NCBI GenBank assembly: GCA_964433135.1
Contig: CAYSQW010000022.1
Location: forward strand, 1 to 46,599
Reading direction: 5' to 3'
DNA length: 46,599 nt
From: CAYSQW01 sp964433135
GTDB taxonomy: Bacteria > Acidobacteriota > Aminicenantia > Aminicenantales > Aminicenantaceae
Of the stretch, positions 41,948 through 46,599 are shown in pieces. The position numbers were made by a program, and so were the translations under genes. The notes under the pieces were generated by a model, which saw only the letters and a program-made list of their open reading frames with translations, did no database searches and was not told the origin of the DNA. The stretch's first letter is position 1, and every line of letters begins with the position of its first letter.

Positions 41948-43261
41948 ATAAGGCGGCGGCTCAATGCTTTCGATGCCGCCATGATCGTCAGCGGAGCGAT
42001 CATCGGGGCCGGGATCTTCATGAATCCCGCCGAAAGCGCAAAATTTCTCCAATCTTTCACCCAACTGCTGTTCGTATGGGCTTTAGGTGGATTCGTCGCC
42101 TTTCTGAGGGTTCTCTGCTTTTCCGAGTTGGGAACCATGTTCCCTCAATCGGGGGGACAGGTTGTATACCTGGAGAAAGCGTTCTCTCCGTGGGTAGGTT
42201 TTCTTGTTCGGATGGACGCTGTTCAGCACGATCCAAACCGGGGCTCTCGCCGCCGTCGCTTTCACGTGTGCGCGTTTTGTCGGCACATTTTTTTCCATGA
42301 AAGAGTTTACGGTCAGTTTGCTGGCCGCAGGCTTTATCTGGATTCTGTCTCTGGTCAACTATTTTGGGATCAAACCCGGAAGCATCGTACAGAATGTGTT
42401 TTCCTGTCTGAAGATATCAGCACTTTTAGCGATCATCGTCATCGGATTCATATTTCTCCGGGCTCATCCCCCGCAGCTGGGACCTCTTTTCCCCGAAGGA
42501 GTAAATTTCAAGGTGCTGAATTTATTGGGGCTGGCCATGATGCCGGTTCTCTTTTCATATGGAGGCTGGCAAAATCTAAATTTTGTCGCCGGAGAGGTCA
42601 AACACCCGAGGCGAAACATACCGATCGCGATCTTGACGGGGGTTTGCATCGTCATTTTTGTATATGTGTTTTCCAATGCCGTTTTCGTCGGAGTGCTTCC
42701 TTTATCGGAGATCGGAGCATCAACCAAACTGGCATCGGATGCCATGGAAGCGATGATCGGCCCCTTCGGCGCGAAGTTCGTGGCGCTTGCGATTATCCTG
42801 TCCACTTTCGTCTTCACCAATGTCGTGATCATGACCGGCCCGCGCGTGTATTACATAATGGCAAGGAATAAGATGTTTTTCCCGCCGGCGGGGAAACTTC
42901 ATCCCCGCTATCAAACTCCTTATTTTTCGATATTTCTACAGTCGATCTGGGCCACGGCGCTGCTCTTCAGCAATACCTACGGACAACTGCTTCAATATGT
43001 GACATTCGGTGACTGGATATTCTTCGGGTTGACGGCTTTGGGGCTGGTTGTGCTGAGGAAAAACTTCCGAAGATTTCCCGTCCTTACCGTACCTGGGGGT
43101 ACCCCGCCGTTCCGATCGTTTTTTCGGCGGTGGCATTCGCTGTCGTGATCAATGTCTTTATCTCTTCTTTTTGGAAATCGCTTGTCGGGCTGTTGATCAT
43201 TTCAGCCGGAATACCGATATTTTATTGGACGCGAAAAAGGGAGGGGGAACATGAAATTTGA
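41948..43261 (+). pseudogene. APC-family amino acid permease, disrupted by two frameshifts
   Basis: Three segments together make a complete 12-helix APC permease of about 437 residues. Segment 1 (to about 42205) has RRRLNAFDAAMIVSGAIIGAGIF and ends SPWVGFL. Segment 2 (from about 42204) continues FGWTLFSTIQTGALAAVAF and ends near LRKNFRRF. Segment 3 (from about 43079) resumes in the frame of segment 1 with RPYRTWGYPAVPIVF and stops at 43259-43261. So one base is extra near 42197-42206 and one is missing near 43077. The conserved N terminus extends upstream of the first ATG (41981); AGGAG at 41934-41938 fits an ATA codon at 41948, another anomaly. A degrading gene or assembly errors are both possible. 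Confidence 0.78.
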
Positions 43262-44349
43262 AGGCATCAAATACATGGAATGGTTTAAATCAAGGGCGAA
43301 GACAGCTTTATGAACTCTGCAAAAGCGGAGTGGAATATTATCCGTTGGATCGATTGGGCATTGATTGGAATGAGCTGGAGATATCAGGGGAAAATTATTA
43401 CGGCTATCCTCCGCTGCAGTCAGCGATCGCCGATCGATACGGAATCTCGAGTGAAAATGTCGTAAGCACGATGGGTGCCTCTTTCGCGTTGTATCTTGTA
43501 TGTGCTTCTTTTTTAGATGCCGGGGACCTCGTCCTGGTGGAAAAACCTGCTTATGAGCCGCTATGGGCTGTCCCCGGAACATTCCAGGCCCGTATCGAGC
43601 GGGTGGAAAGGCATTACGAGCAGGATTTCCGGGCGGACCTCCAAACCCTGGAGAAGCAGCTGGATCGAAAACCTAAACTTTTCATCATGACCAATCTGCA
43701 CAATCCAAGCGGCACCCTGCTCGAATCCGATGATTTGGATGCCGTCGTGAAGCTCACGGAGGAAAGAAGCATCCCTCTGGTCATGGATGAAATCTATTTG
43801 GATTTCATGGACGAGAGAAAGCGGCTTGGCGCCTTTCAACGAGGCCGTCATGTTATCGTCATCGGCAGCCTGACGAAAGTCTATGGCATGGGAGATCTGC
43901 GTTGCGGGTGGATTCTCGCTCCGGCCGAATGGGCGGCCGGGATGCGGAAGATCATTGATTCCATGTACGTTGAAGCTCCCTTCCTCATCGATCAGATCGC
44001 GTTACGGGCTTTTAAGCTGCTGGATGGGATCCGGAACGGACATCGTTCCCGAACGGCAAGGAATCTTGCCGTGATCCGCGAATTCATTCGAAAAGAACCG
44101 AAACTGAGTTGGGTGGAGCCTCGAGGAGGAGTGGTGTGTTTTCCTCGAATCGAGGCCGGAGTGTACGGGGATGAATTAGCGGACATCCTGCGGAGGGAAT
44201 ACAATACCGCCGTTGTTCCGGGGAGCTTCTTTGATGCCCCTCGACATATCCGGATCGGATTTGGAGGACCCCCCGAAGTCATCGAAGGCGGGATCAGGAA
44301 TATCGGCAAAGCACTGGCAACGCTTTTATACGCGGTTGACGCCGGATAA
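43251..44349 (+). CDS. PLP-dependent aminotransferase class I/II, one frameshift near the start
   Basis: A fold-type I aminotransferase of about 366 residues: GYPPLQSAIADRYG, NLHNPSGTLL, MDEIYLDF and the PLP lysine in GSLTKVYGMGDLRCGW; the end is complete. The natural start is probably ATG 43251 (AGGGAGGGGG upstream; MKFEGIKYMEWFKSRAK), overlapping the permease end, but that frame stops at 43311-43313. The rest is read from the frame of TTG 43258 (LYELCKSGVEYYPL), so a one-base insertion near 43290-43306 separates start and body. If real, the gene is expressed only by frameshifting or from a poor start. Coupling to the permease suggests amino-acid use. Confidence 0.78.
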
Positions 44350-44379
44350 ATGTCGTGGTGGGAATGCTCTTCTTGGGGA

Positions 44380-44652
44380 TTACGGGATTTTTGGAGAGTG
44401 CCGGGGATCCAAATGGAACCGCTTGAGATTTCGTATGAGAGTGCCACGCGAAATGCTTAATATCCTTGCGGTTTCATTGAGGTTGCGGCTGGTGAACTGA
44501 AGCAGATACCGGATATATTCGCGTTTCAGATTCTCCAGCGAAGGAAAATCATCCGGAGCCGCGTGGTGATTCAGGTTGATAAGATAGTCGAGGTAGGCGG
44601 GAAGCCGGTACTGCGCGGCTGATGAGTAAAATTTGGTTTCCCGAGTATTCAT
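44380..44652 (-). CDS. Stand-alone Fis-type helix-turn-helix protein
   Basis: A 90-residue protein whose last 50 residues are a Fis/HTH_8 DNA-binding domain. LKREYIRYLLQFTSRNLNETA then LSISRGTLIRNLKRF align without gaps with the C terminus of the sigma-54 activator at 45555 (LEKEYISYLLKFAGRNLKKTA then LNISRTTLYNKLKKY), over half the positions identical. It has no AAA+ ATPase, so it cannot itself activate sigma-54 polymerase. It may compete for the activator's sites, form mixed dimers, or act as a small regulator. Its ATG overlaps the stop of the upstream membrane-protein gene (ATGA), so both are made together from the sigma-54 promoter at 45330-45346. Confidence 0.8.
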   Translation of the reverse strand: MNTRETKFYSSAAQYRLPAYLDYLINLNHHAAPDDFPSLENLKREYIRYLLQFTSRNLNETARILSISRGTLIRNLKRFHLDPRHSPKIP

Positions 44653-45293
44653 CGGATCCCCTGGGCTTTTCGGATCATACGGAAATTGTTCACTACGATA
44701 TAGGACATTACGAAATTACTGAAAAGACTCACGAACCAGGCCGTGCGTTTGTTCTGACGATAGAGCGTCTTCATCAGGAAGTGATTTCCCACCGTGATCC
44801 CGGTTTTGACGGCCGCGAAGGTCAAATCGTTTTTTGTGAAGGGTTTCATCAACGGATTGCCTTCAACCAGGCAGTCATATCGAAGTGCTTTCCGGGTTGA
44901 AATGAAATCCGCTGCATTCAATGCGATCAAAGCCCAAGCGGAAGCGTTGAAAAGAGATTCTTCCAGACGTTCCCGACGATCCAGCTTTTCATACCAGGCA
45001 GTGAGCTTTTCAGGAAGAACCGGATCTGAGGACTTAAGGAGAATCTCCTTGAGCGAAGGTGTTTCTGAAGGTTGGGAGAACGGCCTGGGTTTCCATACGA
45101 GCTCCGCGGCGGGAGCGACGGGCGTGAACGTCAGTTGAGGATACGGCTGTTCGATGGAAGCCCCCAGGGCGAGCCTGAGAGGGGGAGCGTCGGTTTCATC
45201 GCCGGCGGTCAGCACGGTTCCACTGAAAAGAATCAGCAACGCAGCCGACAAGCTGCTCCAGCGTTTGAGTGTGTTCAGGTTGGATCTGTTCAT
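44649..45293 (-). CDS. Membrane protein of unknown function with signal sequence (DUF5658-like)
   Basis: A 214-residue protein. A signal-type hydrophobic segment (SLSAALLILFSGTVLTAG) precedes a proline-rich exported stretch of about 80 residues. The C-terminal half has three hydrophobic helices: FNASAWALIALNAADFISTR, FAAVKTGITVGNHFLMKT and WFVSLFSNFVMSYIVVNN. The motif ADFISTRKA...EGNPLMKPF resembles the DUF5658 family; its role is unknown. ATG 45293 has GGAG about 7 bases upstream and replaces the TTG at 45308. It is the first gene behind the sigma-54 promoter and overlaps the HTH gene by four bases. It may be a sensor or effector of the same circuit. Confidence 0.68.
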   Translation of the reverse strand: MNRSNLNTLKRWSSLSAALLILFSGTVLTAGDETDAPPLRLALGASIEQPYPQLTFTPVAPAAELVWKPRPFSQPSETPSLKEILLKSSDPVLPEKLTAWYEKLDRRERLEESLFNASAWALIALNAADFISTRKALRYDCLVEGNPLMKPFTKNDLTFAAVKTGITVGNHFLMKTLYRQNKRTAWFVSLFSNFVMSYIVVNNFRMIRKAQGIR

Positions 45294-45329
45294 AAACTTT
45301 CTCCACAACGTATCATTAAATCGATATAA

Positions 45330-45346
45330 GGCAAGAAGAATGCCAA
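45330..45346 (-). promoter_or_regulatory. Sigma-54 promoter of the membrane protein/HTH operon
   Basis: The minus strand reads TTGGCATTCTTCTTGCC from 45346 to 45330: TGGCAT and TTGC with GG and GC at the exact -24/-12 spacing. The start point would be near 45319, giving a leader of about 26 bases to ATG 45293. The activator gene lies just upstream on the same strand. Confidence 0.75.
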
Positions 45347-45477
45347 AAGACGAAAAATTGATTAAGTGTAAGAAAATGAAAGAAATATACTATATAGAGA
45401 AAGAGCCTTGGGGGGGGATCGTGTTTATTATTTTGACACTTTAAAAGCTATTGGAAGTTTAATGAATAGATTATAAA

Positions 45478-45498
45478 GGGTTTACGCGGGAAAAACCC
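45478..45498 (-). terminator. Possible terminator of the sigma-54 activator gene
   Basis: On the minus strand GGGTTT and AAACCC form a stem (45498-45493 with 45483-45478) followed by TTTATAAT, about 57 bases after the activator's stop codon. The stem is short, so termination is uncertain. Confidence 0.35.
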
Positions 45499-45501
45499 CA
45501 C

Positions 45502-45520
45502 GTGTTCAAATAGTGAACAC
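45502..45520. promoter_or_regulatory. Palindromic candidate enhancer for the sigma-54 activator
   Basis: GTGTTCAAATAGTGAACAC has perfect 7-bp arms around a 5-base spacer. Its centre is about 190 bases upstream of the predicted sigma-54 start point at 45319, an acceptable enhancer distance. Fis-type HTH activators bind such palindromes as dimers. Alternatively it is part of the activator's 3' hairpin. Confidence 0.5.
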
Positions 45521-45554
45521 TTTGTATGAGGGAGGTCTTCCCGGGAATGCCGGA

Positions 45555-46599
45555 TCAGTAGGGGATTTCGTATTTTTTAAGTTTATTGTAAAGGGTTGTG
45601 CGGGAAATATTCAGAATGCCCGCGGTTTTTTTTAAATTCCGCCCGGCGAACTTCAAAAGATAGGAGATATATTCTTTTTCCAATTCATCAAGCGTGGAGA
45701 GGTTTTCGCGGCTGATGAAGGGGAAACTATTAGTGGTTTGCGGCGCGTCGCGCAGATATTTTGGCAGCTCTGGGAAATCGATGAAGTCCTTTTGAGAGAG
45801 GAGGCAGGAGCTTTCCAGAACATTCTCGAGCTCTCTTATGTTTCCCGGCCAATCATAACGCTGGAAAAGCTTCTGCGCTTCCCGGGAGACTCCTTTGATC
45901 GATTTAGAGAAATTTTGGTTGAAAGCCTGCAGAAAGTGACTGATAAGGAGCGGAATATCCTCCCGTCTCTCTCGCAGGGGAGGAAGATGCAGTTCCACGC
46001 GGTTCAGACGGTGGAATAAATCTTCACGAAAAATACCTTTTGCAGCGCATTCACGAAGGTTTCGACTGGTGGCGGCGATGATTTTGACATCGACATTCTT
46101 GGTGATGTTGGATCCCAGGGGGCGAAATTGTCGGTATTCCAGGACGCGAAGGAGCTTAGCCTGGATCGATAGAGGGATCTCACCGATTTCATCGAGAAAG
46201 ATGATCCCTTCATGAGCTTCTTCGAAAAGGCCCTTTTTATTCTTGTCCGCTCCCGTAAAAGCTCCACGTACATAGCCGAAAAGTTCGGATTCGAAAAGAT
46301 TTTCCGGGATGGAGACACAATCGCAAAGCACCAGGTTTCGGTTTTTGGTGCGAGCCCGTTCATGAATGGCGCGCGCCGCCATTTCCTTTCCTGTCCCGGT
46401 CTCTCCCGTGATGAGAACACTGGTAAAATATTGGGAGATCTTATCGATCAAGGAATAGATTTCCAGCATATAGGGGCTTTTTCCGACTATGCCGTGAAAG
46501 TGATATTTTTTTTCCAGACGTTTTTCCAGACGGAATGTGTCCCTCCGTAACGTTCTGTTCTTTTGGATCTTTTTCAGGGCTCGTTCAAGATCCTTGGAC
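45555..46599 (-). CDS. Sigma-54-dependent transcriptional activator (NtrC/AtoC type), N terminus beyond window
   Basis: The frame is open to the right edge; the ATG at 46469 is internal. About 348 residues are visible. A charged helix (DLERALKKIQKNRTLRRD) looks like the linker after a receiver domain, so a response regulator is likely. The AAA+ domain has VGKSPYML, Walker A (GETGTGKE), the sigma-54 contact loop GAFTGA, Walker B (GIIFLDEIGE) and the arginine-rich FREDLFHRLN. The C terminus is a Fis-type HTH (FAGRNLKKTAGILNISRTTLYNKLKKY). It hydrolyses ATP to open sigma-54 promoters; a candidate target is the promoter at 45330-45346. Confidence 0.93.
   Translation of the reverse strand, partial: SKDLERALKKIQKNRTLRRDTFRLEKRLEKKYHFHGIVGKSPYMLEIYSLIDKISQYFTSVLITGETGTGKEMAARAIHERARTKNRNLVLCDCVSIPENLFESELFGYVRGAFTGADKNKKGLFEEAHEGIIFLDEIGEIPLSIQAKLLRVLEYRQFRPLGSNITKNVDVKIIAATSRNLRECAAKGIFREDLFHRLNRVELHLPPLRERREDIPLLISHFLQAFNQNFSKSIKGVSREAQKLFQRYDWPGNIRELENVLESSCLLSQKDFIDFPELPKYLRDAPQTTNSFPFISRENLSTLDELEKEYISYLLKFAGRNLKKTAGILNISRTTLYNKLKKYEIPY

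Noticed and set aside
41981..43148. Two separate overlapping membrane-protein genes
   Set aside because: The two frames join into one continuous APC permease, and the third segment after 43079 returns to the first frame; these are pieces of one gene.
1..46599. tRNA genes, rRNA, insertion sequences, phage genes
   Set aside because: I looked for T-arm motifs (GGTTCRANTCC with matching acceptor stems), transposase or integrase motifs and terminal repeats and found none; small or divergent tRNAs could still be missed by eye and should be tested with tRNAscan-SE.

Overview
The window looks like a chromosome segment of a Gram-negative, fermentative (probably strictly anaerobic) bacterium. Evidence for a two-membrane envelope is strong: bamA, skp, fabZ, lpxA, lpxI, lolC/lolD-type genes and a FadL-family porin. 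Evidence for anaerobic redox life is a NuoE/NuoF/NuoG-like plus NfnA/NfnB-like oxidoreductase operon and a CoA-transferase. The mix (YtcJ-type amidohydrolase, RNase HIII, two MacB-type permeases without an ATPase, a beta-propeller-type secreted protein) would fit Aminicenantes/Acidobacteriota-like bacteria. That placement is inference from gene content, not something the sequence proves.

Layout. 1-2.8 kb: 3' end of a secreted beta-propeller-type protein, then a FadL-family outer membrane protein behind a very good sigma-54 promoter. 2.85-4.6 kb (minus): GHMP sugar kinase and elongation factor P. 4.7-8.3 kb: MBL hydrolase, then amidohydrolase plus cation exchanger. 8.4-16.9 kb: six-gene redox operon (alanine-dehydrogenase-like protein, NuoE, NuoF, NuoG/FdhA-like, NfnA-like, NfnB-like), followed by a CoA-transferase. 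18.4-20.3 kb: RNase HIII and an AlaX-type alanyl-tRNA editing protein. 20.4-22.8 kb (minus): two coupled ABC permeases. 23.1-25.2 kb: PK_C-like protein, small beta-barrel, RluB-type pseudouridine synthase. 25.2-27.6 kb (minus): Lon-like protease. 27.6-28.1 kb: a gene-free stretch with nested inverted repeats that may be a structured RNA. 28.1-33.3 kb: crotonase, ribH, nusB, lysS, lolC, lolD. 33.5-39.5 kb: bamA, skp, fabZ, lpxA, lpxI and a Gfo/Idh oxidoreductase, an envelope and lipid A cluster. 39.5-41.7 kb (minus): M48 protease and LolA-like protein. 41.9-44.3 kb: an APC-family permease broken by two compensating frameshifts, and an aminotransferase with one frameshift. 44.4-46.6 kb (minus): a sigma-54 activator (cut by the window edge), then a sigma-54 promoter driving a membrane protein translationally coupled to a stand-alone Fis-type HTH protein.

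Two candidate systems stand out. (1) The 8.5-16.9 kb operon encodes parts of two flavin-based electron-bifurcating machines (HydBC/NuoEF and NfnAB) joined by a Mo-bis-MGD-type subunit whose catalytic pocket appears altered, plus an alanine-dehydrogenase homologue lacking a key lysine. A multi-subunit NAD(P)/ferredoxin transhydrogenase is the best guess. (2) The right end holds a compact sigma-54 circuit: activator, palindromic candidate enhancer, -24/-12 promoter, membrane protein, and a 90-residue protein that is essentially the activator's DNA-binding domain without its ATPase. No tRNA, rRNA, CRISPR array or insertion sequence was seen.
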